NCBI RefSeq assembly: GCF_028453695.1
Contig: NC_135781.1
Coordinates: forward strand, 30,937,640 to 31,001,639
Length of the DNA stretch: 64,000 nucleotides
From: Augochlora pura
Taxonomy: Eukaryota; Arthropoda; Insecta; Hymenoptera; Halictidae
Reading direction: 5' to 3'
A model generated the notes under the pieces. It was not told the origin of the DNA. It ran no database searches and worked only from the letters and a program-made list of their open reading frames with translations. How positions within the stretch are numbered: the first letter of the stretch is position 1; each line of letters starts with the position of its first letter. Positions 1-12,090 of the stretch are shown in pieces. A program made the translations under genes and the position numbers.

Positions 1-8
1 GTAACTCT

Positions 9-110
9 CCGTCTGCTCTCTCTTTCTCTTTTTCCTCTTTCTCTTTTTCTCGCTCTCTTACTCTCTCTCTCTCTCTCTCTCTCTCTTTGTCTTTCTCCTT
101 CGCTCCCCGG
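9..110. repeat. CT-rich microsatellite
   Basis: Imperfect (CT)n/(CTTT)n tract, nearly pure (CT) at about 59-86. The left end may continue beyond the window. Confidence 0.9.
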
Positions 111-992
111 TGCCAGGTTCGAAAAATTCGCGTTCGACGGCGTTTCAGTAAAAATAACCGGTTACAAGACCGCGAGAGTTCGGTGTAACCAGAAGGCATC
201 GATCGATACGATCCTCGGGCCTGAGCCACTCCGCGCGGCTCTTTTCCCTTGCCAGAGAGTTAATTGAGGAAACACGATGCCGCGAACGTTGCCAGCCGCG
301 CCGGGCTCTCCTACCTTTTTGTCTTGTCTAGCTGTCGAACTACGATTAAATGTCACTATGACATCCGACTATTTATCCGCGCGATCTCCCGGCTCGGATT
401 CGCGCCGGCTATTTCCAGCAGGCTGGGGTACACGTGTACCAGCGAACGATGATCCACCCTCGCGTGCACGCGTGCACGCGTACGCTTCGATTTTAGGTAT
501 AGAACGTGGAAACTAGCCGCGCGAAGCACGACCGCGAAGCGACGGTTATTAAAAAGTTTCGTTTCGCGACGCGGCGAACGATCGTCTTCTTGCCGTTCGT
601 TCAACCCCCCTGTCGAAAGTGTTCCGACGTTTTTAATATTTCAACGGGCCGCCGCTGACTACGTCCCCCCGGTGATTCAATTGTCTTTTCGCATGTAACG
701 CGATCAACCTATTTACAACCGCGGAGAAATGTTACAGCCGTTCCTTACATGCGATTCTTGCATTATCGATGGACGACGACTGCGCGCGCGCGCGTTCGCC
801 GCGAAAAAATGAATACGTGGAACGGTGAATCGTGGATGCCGCGGCAGACGTCCTTTTGTCGAGTTGCTGGTCGCGAGTTAGTTAATCGTTAGTCGAAAAT
901 TGTTTTACGGATTCGCCGTGTTGCAAATCCTCTGATAAACAATAGAATGAGTTTATTATTTTACAGTATCATTACTTTAATAGTCAGATTAT
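111..992. other. Intronic DNA, no gene seen
   Basis: Mixed-composition, CpG-containing sequence. Short frames on both strands have no recognisable domain. Alternating purine-pyrimidine runs (GCGTGCACGCGTGCACGCGT near 462-481 and TGCGCGCGCGCGCG near 780) could adopt Z-DNA. Confidence 0.5.
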
Positions 993-1200
993 CAGGACGA
1001 ACAAACTTCTGAGAAATTATTGCTAAAATATTTGACGACCAGAACGAACAAATTTCTGAGTAATTGTTGCTAAAATATTGAGCCTACCAGGACGAACCTG
1101 AGAAATTATTGCTAAAATATTTGACTACCAGGACGAACAAATTTCTGAGTAATTATTGCTAAAATATTGAGACTACCGAAACAAATAAATTTCTGCTAAA
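993..1200. repeat. About 47-bp minisatellite, 4.5 copies
   Basis: Units begin CAGGACGAACAAAT and contain TTGCTAAAATATTGA. Alternate copies carry GAGAAATTATT or GAGTAATTATT, suggesting a two-unit higher-order repeat of about 95 bp. Confidence 0.85.
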
Positions 1201-3359
1201 TACCACCAAAAACTATCAACAATTCCGAGACATTAAAGAAGCCATCAATCACAAGTTTCGGCTTGCTGGCATTTTTCCGTCGCCGCCGTTTCCGTCGCGA
1301 GACAATCCGCTCGGCCCGAGGAGCGAGCAACTCGGCAACGAGAAAGATCGAAAACGTCGGAGTTCGATAAACCGTGTTCGAAGTTTCCACGTCTGAGGGT
1401 TACCTTGGGAGCAGTGATTTAACGAGGCTCGCGCAAATAACGCCGAGCCGCTTTAAGGAGACGGAACACGGTTGCTGCGCGCGGCGCCCGTTGAATACAA
1501 CGGGGAAACTTTGCGTCATACACCGCGTTATCATGAAAGCATGCTCTTTTTATTGCCGCGGCACGCCGCGGTATTGGAGATCGACGACACGGTTGTCGGT
1601 ATTGTTCGTCAGCGTGCAACGTGACCGCTCCTCTCTGTTCGACGCTCGTTCAAAATAAAGCCGGCCGCATTTCACCGTGCACGCGCCGTAATTGTAATTC
1701 GTCTCGGCAAACATCGAATTAAATAACAAATTCGCGCACCGGTTCAAACCGGAAACGACGAATTCGAGGACAAAACGGTTTAATAATCATTTTTTTATGG
1801 GGTCGTTAACATTCGAATAAAGTTCGACTCGTTCGCGCGCGCTCGTCGTTTAAAAGTTATTTCGACTGATCGATGATTAGTAGTTTTTGCGACACCGTTG
1901 CAGATAAATCAGTTTTCGATCGTCTGAAACGGAGAATCGATAAATAAATTTTCCGCGAAACAACGGAAACGTTTCGATAAATCGTTCAATAAGCGAAACG
2001 AAAGTTGCTTGGTACGCCCACGCTAGAAACTCCCGAGCCCAAAGTGACGGATTTGCATAAACATCCGGAGTCCAGTCGGTCGACACGATGAATATTTAAC
2101 GTAGAGAAATTTTTTCCTCGTAAAAATAAATCGCGACGCTTATTTAGCGATCAACGGATCGAATTATAAAGTCGGCAATTTGCTACGGGGTGGAACATGA
2201 GCCTGTAAGAGCGAACATCCGTCAGTTTCTTTCATTAAAGATTGAAGATCATGTTATATGGTAATCGATGCGGACGCGATTCGCCGAGCGGCGGCGCGAG
2301 GTTTATCTAGGCCTATCCTTATTGTTGTTTTTCTGGCCGACGACGCTTTATCGTTTCCGTGCTACGATTAACGAACTGGGAATATCATTCGACGCGCGAT
2401 TCAAGCGATGCTCAAAATCGCGACGTTTATCAGGATTCGCGAGAAAACTAGAAACGTGTTATCTCTAGCTTGAAGAATTCTTCTATCTTCTTTAATAAAT
2501 TAATGTAAGTTAATAATATTACTGGAAATTGACAGCGAACGAACGCGAATAATTTTAAGCCACCTGTTCCCTTCTCAACAGAGAAAATATTCCAAGAAAT
2601 AATTAACAATCCTCAAACACCGATTCGTAGCTCATTTTCCCTCTGCGTTGTGCACGATGTTATAATTAACATTAAATAATAATTATTCGCGTTGCATTCA
2701 AATACAAACACCGATAAAACAAAACGAACACCGTAATTCATTTGATTAACAGCAAAAATTTCTGAATTAATTTCGCGACAGTAAATTGCCAACTTTCACC
2801 GCGATACAATAAATTAACCCGATACTAACGTAATCTGATCATTCTCTTGGAATTATTATTTCAAAGAATATTTTCAAGCTGCCGACTACGTCAGTGTAAT
2901 CAACGCGAATCCGGTTAACAGGCTTTCGGTATAGCGCAGCGGTATTAAAACAAGGCTCCTAGCATTGTACGCAAATAGGCTGCGGATATTTTCATGCGAT
3001 CGACATGTCTTTTAAACAAAAACTGACGCCTCGTATATTATATGTTAATCGGTGATCGATGAAAAATTTATCAAATTCGCCCGAGCCTTGCTCTATGATA
3101 ACTCCTTTGATCTCGATCATTTTACATTGTAAAGCGAAACATTTCTATTCATCGTATGCCTGCATTTATTTTCGCACTTAACCCCTTCCCGCTTCTAATG
3201 GCGAACTGCTGCGTGCGACTTTTATTACGTTCATTGTAAATAGAATAAAACTTTGTTCTGCGAAAACAGCATAGGAACACTTTTTAAAACGTAATAAATC
3301 TCTTTAGCAGTGGATTAAATTGTTTAAATTTTTTATAGATGCTAGAAAGAGTTATTTAC
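1201..3359. other. Intronic DNA, no gene seen
   Basis: Moderately AT-rich with scattered CpG. A Lys/Arg-rich minus-strand frame near 1196-1390 and others up to 94 codons have no recognisable domain. A CCCTTCC sequence at about 3181 resembles a degenerate TTAA-element end but has no partner. Confidence 0.45.
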
Positions 3360-3605
3360 TGTACAGTATAGTAAATACTATTTACTGTATATTATAGTAT
3401 AGTAAATACTATTTACTGTATAGTATAGTATAGTAAATACTATTTACTGTATAGTATAGTATAGTAAATACTATTTACTGTACAGTCATTTACTGTAAGT
3501 GCAGTAAATAGGTTTCTATACTGTACAGTATAGTAAATAGTTTTCTATGCTGTACAATACAGTAAATAGTTTTCTATATTGCATAGTACAGTAAATAATT
3601 TTCTT
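3360..3605. repeat. 31-bp near-palindromic minisatellite
   Basis: Eight copies at roughly 30-31-bp spacing. Four contain GTAAATACTATTTAC, starting at about 3371, 3402, 3433 and 3464. Four diverged copies contain GTAAATAG/AGTTTTCTAT, starting at about 3503, 3532, 3562 and 3591. Each unit is nearly self-complementary, so either strand can fold into serial hairpins. Confidence 0.9.
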
Positions 3606-4059
3606 AAAATTTGTTAATACTTGGAGTGACGAAAAGGAGTAAAAAAGCCACGCTGTAAGTCAGAAAGAATTGTAGATATAAGAATAGCAAAAGTCACAGT
3701 TTTCCAACGATTTCATTCACAGGCCGCATTTCTGAACTTTTCGCAGATAAAAAGTTGTAACAAGCCTTTTATTTCTATTGTCGAGTCCAAGTAACAACAA
3801 ACTTAGTAAGAAATATTTTGGTCATAGTATGGACTTAGAAGAACTTATTGCATTTTACTAGGTGTTTGAATCCTTCTTTTCAAAATTCTTACAAAGTTTC
3901 TTGTCCTTTTCAATGAAGTCGTTGCGATCGAGAGGGTTCTAATTGTAACAACTATAAAGGATCTAATAGCAAAGATTTAAAAGGCAACAACGATAAAACA
4001 GTAGCATCCATCGACGCATAACAAATCAACAACGTTCGAATTCTTAAGGCTCCAGGTTG
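3606..4059. other. Intronic DNA, nothing distinctive
   Basis: AT-rich, apparently single-copy sequence. No coding potential or repeat was seen. Confidence 0.4.
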
Positions 4060-4745
4060 ATCCGCGTCGATTATGCGACAGGAGTATCAAGAAAGCGGAA
4101 AAAATGCGAGCCGGCTCGCGAGCGACGGCAGGGAGAGCGGTAGCCTAACATTGACCCGGCGTTCCCGCGAACCACTTAGAAAATAAATTTACCGCAATCG
4201 GCTCGTTACGTGCGAGGTGGTGTAACGGGCCGATTCCCTTGCACGGAATCGCGGGAAATCGCTTTTGCCAAGCGCCTCGCGTTCCCCCGCGTGTTTCCTC
4301 GAGGCGGAGCGGCGGCAGCGACGGCGGCGGCGAGTTTTCCAGCGAGCTCGTATAAATAAGCGCCGCCGCTGCCGCACGGAGATCGGGCTGGTATCGTGTT
4401 CACGCAGGATGCGATTACGTAAAACCGAACCCTCTCTCTTTCTACGGCCCGAAGGCCCGCAGAGACCCGCGGCGGCCCCCGACGCGCTCGGCCGCCTGGA
4501 AAGCGCGAAGTTCGCGTACTCGAGCGCGAAATCGCGCGGCGGCGGCGGCGGCGGCGACGAAAACCCGCAGCGTCGCGACGCGCGGCCGCCGGGTAAACAC
4601 GACGCGGCGATCGATTTCTCTTCCACCCGGCCCTGCCCTGCCCTGCCTTTTGCCCAACCCAGCCTCTCTCTCTCTGTCCACGCCACCCTACACGCCGCCG
4701 CGACGCTGACGGAGTTTCCTTCTCGTCTAGTGCAGAAGCACCTGC
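4060..4745. promoter_or_regulatory. CpG-rich island
   Basis: GC-rich block with dense CpG, a (GGC)n run at about 4540-4555 and a CCTGC tandem at about 4631-4648. Overlapping Arg/Ala-rich frames of up to 197 codons occur on both strands, as expected where stop codons are rare, and show no domain. An intronic enhancer, alternative promoter or plain GC-rich DNA are all possible. Confidence 0.35.
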
Positions 4746-4789
4746 GACGGCCAAAAAGTTACGAGAAATTTCTATATAATTTTATGTCT

Positions 4790-5275
4790 ATTATTCAATT
4801 TATAATGTTATATGGTACTTTATTATATGTATTATATTATATAATATTTTGGGTATAATATAATATTGTTTCACTTTTTATTATACCTATGATATTACAT
4901 GATACTATATTGTACCTATAGAATTATATAATATTATATCATATAGATGATATTGTGTGATGTTACATTATATCTGTATTATTACATAATACTATATTAT
5001 ACCATATCTACAATATTATATAATATTATATCATATCAATAATATTGTACCATGTCATATTATATCTATCAATCAATGTTCATAATTATATAATAATTCA
5101 AAATTATATAATATTACATCATATCTATAATATTGTATAATATCATATTGTATCTATAGTGTTATTTGATACTATATTATATTTATAATACTGTATAATA
5201 TTACATCATATCTATAATACTGTATAATATCATATATTACATTATACATAATATACACAATATTATCCAAAAGTC
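4790..5275. repeat. AT satellite with ATAATATTATAT motif
   Basis: Degenerate tandem array of roughly 35-50-bp units built from ATAATATTATATCATATCTA and relatives. AT content is above 80%. Confidence 0.85.
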
Positions 5276-5394
5276 TCTTTAAGATATTGAACTAAAATAT
5301 CAATCAAGCTGTACGTCTGTTTCTCGCCGCTTTCTTTTTCGTCCAATCGACAACGCTAGACACAATGTTAACGACGCAAAAATTAGCCGCGCCG

Positions 5395-6180
5395 TGACCG
5401 GTGCCACGCAAACTTGAATCATCCGTCTTAGCAAGTTCTGACCCTCGACGTACTATCTTGTAATTTAATTGGCTTCGCAATTTGTATCTTCGTGAGAATT
5501 AAAAGTTATCCGCATCGGTTACGAAACGCATTTTACGTATTCACGACAAACGCGAACACTTTGAATGGAAAATTGCAATGACGCTAAACACAAATCTATA
5601 ATGAAGTCGAACAGAAAACTATAATGAGGCTGAACACAAAACTGTATGCAATGACGTCGAAAGCATTGTAGGATACCGTTACATTATTTTCAGCTTATCA
5701 TAGTTATCGAAGGAAGAACTTAGACGCCACAGTATTAACGCAGGCAATTTTTATTTTGCAGAATAATCCGCGGTGTAATTACGACGCGACCGCCATGGGA
5801 AATGGAAGTAGTCATCGGCAGGTTGCGAGATAGTATTGCCGTGCCGACTTGAATCATTTTAGCAAGTCCTAACCACCGACATCCTATCTCGTAAAGCAGT
5901 TCGTTATCGTGCGAACCTATGCGAGAAATAAAAATTGTCCGCATCGGTTCGCCGGAGAGACTCTGACGCAGACAATTTCGCAGCCGACGTCGCCGCGGAC
6001 TTGAATTATCGTTTTAGCGAGACCTGACCGCCGACACTCTTTCAACGTAAACGAACGGCGATATCGCTAGACCGCGGATTTATGCATTTATGGTAGACAT
6101 GAATATGTCGAACATGAAACTCGTAATGACATTAAGAACATTGAAGAATACTGTTACGATGTTTGTTCAGAATTGTTGAA
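5395..6180. repeat. Diverged direct duplication, about 430 bp
   Basis: Two copies, with a third fragment. GACTTGAATCAT-like/TTAGCAAG...CTGACC...CGAC...TATC.TGTAA...TATCCGCATCGGTT at about 5411-5525 recurs at about 5848-5950, and its first half again at about 5998-6045. The linked segment around 5578-5700 (TGACG..GAAAGCATTG.AGGATACCGTTAC) recurs at about 6110-6175. Indels and substitutions indicate an old duplication. Confidence 0.75.
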
Positions 6181-6239
6181 GCAACCGCATATGTTTCTCA
6201 CAATTAATTCTAAGCAAATATTACTTTGGCAAGGAGCAA

Positions 6240-6560
6240 CAAGATAGATAATATTATAGATAAATAAACTGTATAAATAGATAGATAAAATTGTAAATAA
6301 ATAAATTGTATATATAAATAGATAAAATTGTATATAGCTAAATTGTATATGTATATATAAATACATAAAATCATAAATAACTAAATTGTATATATGAATA
6401 GAAAAATAAAAATATAAATAAATTGTATACATATATAAACAGATAGAATTATAAATAACTAAATTGTACATATAAATAGATAACGTTACAAATAACTAAA
6501 TTGTACATATACATAGATAAAGTCATAAATAAATTGTATATATAAATAGTCACCATGATT
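6240..6560. repeat. AT minisatellite (AATTGTATATATAAATAGATA)
   Basis: Units of about 30-45 bp containing AAATTGTATATA, AAATAGATAAA and ATAAATAACTAAATTG. The Tyr/Ile-rich minus-strand frame over it reflects the repeat only. Confidence 0.85.
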
Positions 6561-6904
6561 CCAGCAATTTCAAAATAGCGACATCGGCGGACTTACGATG
6601 ATCGGCGTGAAACGGCGAGCAACAATTTTAGCATAAATTTGAAGCGGCCGACGGTAAAGTTAATTTATACGGGCTACGTACAATGGCAAAGAACGGTAAT
6701 TGACAAGTCAAGGGGCCGATCATTTGACACGATTTGCGAAGGAAATTGCGCCGATTAATCATTTCCCGATTTGAATAACCAATCGCGCGCATCCTTTTAT
6801 CGTGCCATTGTCTTTTCGAGCAACTCCTATAATCTTTGGACAGCGTTACGGGCATATACCCGAGACGAATAGAAGACGCGAATTAGAACTGTGATGGATC
6901 GCGT

Positions 6905-7045
6905 GTAGAAACAGAGCGAAGTGCAGCGACGGAATGAAACGCGGAGCAACGGAGTGAAGTGCAGCGACGGTGTGAAGTTCAGCGAGGGAACGAAGTGCAG
7001 AGCAACTGTATTAGGCGCGGAGCAACTGTATTAGGTGCAGCAAGA
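6905..7045. repeat. GAAGTGCAGCGACGGA minisatellite
   Basis: Units of about 20-25 bp: GCGAAGTGCAGCGACGGAAT, GTGAAGTGCAGCGACGGTGT, GTGAAGTTCAGCGAGGGA, then two GCGGAGCAACTGTATTAGG copies. It is unusually GC-rich for minisatellites in this window. Confidence 0.75.
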
Positions 7046-7137
7046 CGGCGCGAGCCAATAGGGAGCCGAACAGCGTGCCATTTTTATCTTATCGAGTGGC
7101 GGATTGATAGCGAACGTGGAAGGAGTAGGCGATAAAA

Positions 7138-7230
7138 ATGGTGGCGACAGATCCGTCTAACTCTTCTAAAACCAGGATGACACTGTTGCACGTTCCCGGC
7201 GCATGGAATATCGCGAGACGGAACGAATAA
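7138..7230 (+). CDS. Possible small ORF, 30 codons
   Basis: The frame MVATDPSNSSKTRMTLLHVP...RRNE starts in a favourable context (GATAAAAATGG) and follows a GC-rich stretch. It lies on the strand opposite HR3 and inside the HR3 intron. No family was recognised, and a frame this short occurs readily by chance. It is listed only because of the start context. Confidence 0.1.
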   Translation: MVATDPSNSSKTRMTLLHVPGAWNIARRNE

Positions 7231-8640
7231 AACCTCGTCGTGGTGGGACAAGGTGTTTTCCATCGGCTCCGATTTATGAATTACGGCAATCGCTCGCCGA
7301 GGAAAAAGCTGCGTGCGCGCGGCCGGTAACTCGTTACATTTACAAAAAAGAAAACAAGAAGGAAAAAGAAAAAGGAAAGAATCGTTGTCCCTGGCTGACG
7401 CCGGTTTCCCACAGTTTCAGGGTAGCGACCGGCTAAAAATACCGAGAAACCGTTACGCCAGTACACCATAAAACATTATTCTAACTTTACAATTCGTGTC
7501 GGCACGCCGCGGACATTAATGATCACGGTTGTATGGTGATCACGTCATAGCAAGAGAGCCGTGGCCGTAGAGTCATAGTCGTCGGGCTCGCCTTACGCAA
7601 TCTTATCGTTCGTCTCGGAGCCACAATGCCCTTTCCCCCCTCCCCGGTGGCTTTCTACGTTTCAAGACAGTTTTGCACGCAAAAAAAGAAAAAGAGAACC
7701 GCGCGGACGTTCCTTCGTAAACCTTTGGAACGACCCTAATAAACGGGAACCTTCGGAATTTTTTTGTTCGTTACCCCTTCCTCTGTCGTCGGTTATCGTG
7801 TCGTCGATCACGCTTTCACCGGTTTTAAAAACCGTCGTCCACGCTAATTTACCGAGTCGACGAACAATGGGAGGCCGCGCTAATCCGCGCGGTGGATCTG
7901 CATCAATCTTCCGTGCCCGTTCGTAAACGCGCCGATTTATCAACTGTTTGTCCGCGTGCACGGCCCGTTCCCTTCTTTTTCGTTCGCGAAAACGTAGCGC
8001 GAGTCCCCCGTTTTACGGCGAATGCGTCGGGGACGAAGTAGGTTAGCGTTGGACGTTGGGTGGATCGTTTCGTATCGATCGTTTATCTGAGATCATTATC
8101 GGAGTGGATTATATTTGGAGAGAATATTTGATTCGAATAATTCATTGCTCGTTGTAAATTATTCTAGCCATTTAGTCGTATAATTCGTTAATCCTGGTTT
8201 AATTAGTTAATCTAGGTAGTTAAATTATTCTTTATTCAGCAATGTAGCGAATTTAATTAGTCAATGGAACTATTCCAATATTTCTTTAATCGTCGTTAAA
8301 TATTATTATTATTCCGTCTAGCTATTCAAATAATTTTTTGGTCATTGTAAATTATTATATTTATACGTATAATTTGGCATTTAGTTATTCAGTATAGCTA
8401 TTTAAGTAATTCATTCACACAAATTATTCTATTTATTTGAACAATTCATCATAAATTATTTTATCTATTTATTTGAATAATTCATCCTAAATTATTTTAC
8501 CTACTTATCCAAATAATCCTTCATTCTTCAAAAATTTGTCTACCAATCTACACGAATAAATTAAGTAAACATTTGCCTGCCCTAATGTTATAGATTTTTA
8601 GATTAATCGATTTCAGTAGATTAATCATAAATTAAAAATT
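7231..8640. other. Intronic DNA: CpG-rich then AT-rich
   Basis: 7231-8050 is CpG-rich with purine tracts near 7350-7380 and 7680-7695. 8100-8640 is AT-rich with recurring ATTATTCTATTTATTTGAATAATTCAT-like phrases, a weakly periodic pattern near 8400-8510. No gene seen. Confidence 0.45.
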
Positions 8641-9290
8641 GAGCGCACGTGTCAAAAACGCGAAACGAACGAGCGAAAGGAACGCAAAAATCTCCATGGG
8701 TCACCGTAACCTTACTTAACCGGGCCCGCGATAAATTCCGTCGGTAAACAATGCACATGTTGGTAAACATCGACCGGCGGAGGGGGGGGGAGGAGGGGGT
8801 GTTGCGTAACAGCCGCGGACTCCCTTCGCTCCACCCACTCCGACGTGACATCTGCTCCGCGAAATTCTTCTCCGCTCTCCGACCCTTCCCCGCCCTTCCC
8901 TCCTCCTCCTCCTCCCCCTCCCTCCTCCCCCCTCGTTCTTCCGCAGTAAATCCGCAGCGACTTTCTGAGGATTCCGTGCGGCCGCAGCAGCGCACAGCCA
9001 ACGACGGGGGGGGACGACCCGTTACTCGCGGACGAGACCAACCCATTTTTCCCCATTTACATTCACGAAATACGCTCGCCGCATCCGAGGGAGCGCCGCG
9101 GCAACGACGCGCCGACAATTCGCGAAGAATTCGTGCGCGATTAATCGACGCACCGGCCCGTCGTTCGAAATCCGCGATTGCCCGGCAAATTCGACGGGGG
9201 AGCGCGGCGTAGCTTTGCGCGCGTGTCAGGCTGCGCGGCGCGATTTCAGCGAGCCGGTTCGCTGCGAATCAATTTGTCGCGATTTTTTCT
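8641..9290. promoter_or_regulatory. CpG-rich island with G/C homopolymers
   Basis: Dense CpG, a G-rich run at 8777-8802, a CTCC-rich stretch at 8895-8935 and another G run near 9006. Opposed frames of 153-165 codons overlap on both strands without any domain and are composition artefacts. G-quadruplex formation is possible at the G runs. Confidence 0.35.
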
Positions 9291-9469
9291 GGAGGACACA
9301 CTTTTGGCAACGATTTTTCCGTGTTGATAGTTTTATTAAGATTGTTCTTACTGTTTTCAACTGTTCGATTAATCTCGACGTGTGGTAGAAATGTTCAAGG
9401 ATTTTTTATTTTCTGTTTTAAAGTTGTTGGAATTGTAGAGACACTTGAGTAGGAAATAATTTGAATATA

Positions 9470-9665
9470 TGTTGGCTATACATTTATTTATATAGTTATT
9501 ATATTTTTTTATATAGTTATTTATATACTTAGTTATGTAGTTAGTTACAGAGTTAATCATATAGTTATTTACGTACTTATTTATATAGTTAATTATATAG
9601 CAATTTAGATACGTATTTATATAATTATTTATACAGTCATTTGTATAGTTACTGTTATAAAGCGA
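9470..9665. repeat. TATATAGTTATTTA minisatellite
   Basis: Degenerate units of about 16-20 bp (ATAGTTATTTATATA, CATAGTTATTTACGTACT). The minus-strand Asn/Tyr-rich 118-codon frame is produced by the array. Confidence 0.85.
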
Positions 9666-10379
9666 AGTCCAGTAGGAACAGATAAAAATGAAGTCGCCAA
9701 TGAACCAAGAAAAAAAATAATACAAAGAATGAAGAGAAATGTCATTTGATGTTCAACATTTTATAAAGACTACGCAATTATACCTATAGCAATTATACCC
9801 CAATTAGAACTCGTTACGTAACAGAACATATTACGTAAAAACTAACACTGGCAAAAGGACTTTGTTTCAGGACTTTAACAAAGGACTTTGAATATAGTTT
9901 TATTATACTTTTCACATTGATCTTTATCATTTCTCAGAATTGAATTTCCGCACATGCATGTATTATTACTAAAATAGACTAGTAAAAATCTATGAGAAAT
10001 GATAAAATAAAGGCTAGTTAAAAACGTTGCTAATAAAAGACAAACACAGTACAGTATTTCCTCTCGTTACCGTCGCGTGAATTCGAAGACACGGTGGCGC
10101 GACGCTATCGAGCAGCAAGTACTGTTTCCTTTTGGTTCGCGACTCTTGTTGCCAGCGACAAAGACAAGTGCTTTTGGCAGAGCGAGCGAACAAGGGAACA
10201 ACACACTGTATCTCGGAATTGATTGATCGTTCAATCGAGTGAACACGCGGTTAGGTTCAAGTTTTATTCACAAAGTCGCGTGAATTGCAACGAGTTGAAT
10301 AAATTGTTATCTGTGGGAATCGCTAGAAGTCGAAGCAAATAAATATGACAATAAATTTAGATTTTATTTTTAGTTTTCA
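9666..10379. other. Intronic DNA, no gene seen
   Basis: AT-rich with a small tandem AAAGGACTTTG motif at about 9855-9893. CpG density rises around 10060-10260. No supported feature. Confidence 0.4.
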
Positions 10380-10537
10380 GATAATTGTTGAGAGCTGTTA
10401 ACTGTTGCGCAAGTCACAAAATTCAACTGCATATTGTATAAAATACACCGGCTTATATCAAATGCAAACACTGTATATAATTATATATAACTATAATATT
10501 TTAAATTTCCAATTAAAATAACTCCGACTTTAAAGGG
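10380..10537. mobile_element. TTAA-type MITE fragment (right end)
   Basis: The right end is ACTCCGACTTTAAAGGG followed by TTAA at 10538-10541. The body (TTGAGAGCTGTTAACTGTTGCG, CAAGTCACAAAATTCAA, TTGTATAAAATACACC) matches the copies at 35505-35694, 40623-40832 and, inverted, 45573-45760. The left terminal repeat was not found. Confidence 0.65.
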
Positions 10538-10638
10538 TTAACCATCTAAATAAACGTAGACAAACGCTACAATTATTTTTCCTTCTCCTCCTAAGAAATA
10601 ATTACATTGGAACAAAAGCGCTCATCCTCTTAACTATG

Positions 10639-10660
10639 AAGAAAATATTTCGCCAAAGGG
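10639..10660. mobile_element. Solo TTAA-element end
   Basis: GAAGAAAATATTTCGCCAAAGGG followed by TTAA at 10661-10664. The same end, with two changes, occurs before TTAA at 31038-31041. The opposite ends were not identified. Confidence 0.4.
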
Positions 10661-10664
10661 TTAA

Positions 10665-11107
10665 GGGCAGCGCGCGGCGTTTAATCGGGCGAATTAAAAA
10701 GAAAACAGTATGCGATCTCATTAGCAGGCCGCGCAGGGGGATCGATCGCGCGCAGAAGCCCGGAGTCATTTTACGAGCGGCCCGCTAATGAGTCTAGCGA
10801 CACAATGCGTACGCAGAGAGATGCATTCGAATGGACACATCTAAATTGGTAACGAGTGCGACGAGCCAAGAGTGCCGTTCTTGCGGCGCTGTCCTACATC
10901 GAATCGCAGCATGGCAGTCGGCCGACTCGGGGAATCCGCCTCGCTCGATAATCTTTCTTCCTATCGCACGGCTCTTCCTGCTTCTGTTAAATATTGAGCC
11001 TTCTACCGTGACAGACACACCGCGCGCGGGCACAACGTTGCTATTTCAAGCGAAGCATGATCGTCTCTCACCGGGATAGACGACGCGGGGTTCTTTTGCG
11101 TCACCTG
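10665..11107. other. CpG-rich intronic DNA
   Basis: Overlapping frames of 79 and 82 codons on opposite strands show no domain. No gene is called. Confidence 0.4.
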
Positions 11108-11111
11108 TTAA

Positions 11112-11265
11112 CCCTTTGCACTCCTGTGTCGAGCGTGAGTTGGCATTAGTTTTTTATCTCGGGAGCTCCATTGTCGAGTCCCACTCGACATTATTTCATG
11201 TCCAAATAAATATTAAAAAATTTATAATTTCTATATTCCAATTATAAAATTCGGTGTGCAAAGGG
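11112..11265. mobile_element. TTAA-flanked MITE, 154 bp
   Basis: TTAA (11108-11111), then CCCTTTGCACTC, ending GTGTGCAAAGGG before TTAA (11266-11269). Subterminal TGTCGAGCGTGAG and CCCACTCGACA form a further inverted pair. It is too short to encode transposase. Confidence 0.8.
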
Positions 11266-11269
11266 TTAA

Positions 11270-11699
11270 CGCCTGAGCACCTTGCGATCCTTGTATCTCA
11301 TTCGACGCGCGAGAACGCCTGGCAACGCACAATCGTGGTTAAACTATGCTTAATCTATTTATAGTTTATTTATTGTATAGTTTATACTATATTTATATCC
11401 TGTACGCGTGTTAAAAATTACTTGATTTATATCCTGTATTAATAAAAGGAGGATAATTTTTTTGCGAGGAACAAAAGGAAAAGTGGTCGTTGAACGAAAG
11501 GTAAAAGATTCAGGCGAACAAATCGAATTCCAAGCTTGGCGGCACGATAACGTCGAGCAGGATTGACACGCCACCGTTTGCAACAGCGAGCAACTAACGG
11601 CAGCCAGCGATCAATAATTTAGAAAATGGGAAACAGCTTCCTTTCTCGTCGCGGGATGTCCGAGATCATTGTGTTCCTCGCTTTGAACGGGCATTATTG
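11270..11699. other. Intronic DNA, no gene seen
   Basis: An AT-rich segment at about 11350-11470 contains TTATAGTTTATTTATTGTATAGTTTATA-like repeats. The rest is apparently single-copy. Confidence 0.4.
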
Positions 11700-12090
11700 T
11701 TCATAGAGTGGTCGTAGTGTGTTCATAACATGTTCGTAGTATGTTCATAGTATGTTCACAGTGTCCTCATCATGGAGGCATCAGTGTGGCATCAGTGTAC
11801 TCATAGTGTCTTCATAGTTTCTCCATAATGTGTTTATAATATTGTCTTTTTTAGATGCTATGAAAAATAATTTAAAAGCATTTGGAAATATTATCCAAAA
11901 ATATTCAATTGTTTTCGGAAACATTCAATTGTCTTCGGAATTGTTTTAGAAAAATTATCGTCGTATTCGAGAATATTATAAAAAAAAATACGCATTTGGA
12001 AATGTTATCTAAAAAATACTCGATTATATTTGAGAATGTTACCTAAAAAATATTTAATTCTATATAAAAATGTTATCAAAAATTATTATT
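11700..12090. repeat. Two adjacent degenerate minisatellites
   Basis: 11700-11840 consists of about ten TGTTCATAGTG-like units of 10-12 bp. 11870-12090 consists of units of about 37-40 bp containing ATTTGGAAATATTATCCAAA and AATATTCAATTG. Confidence 0.75.
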
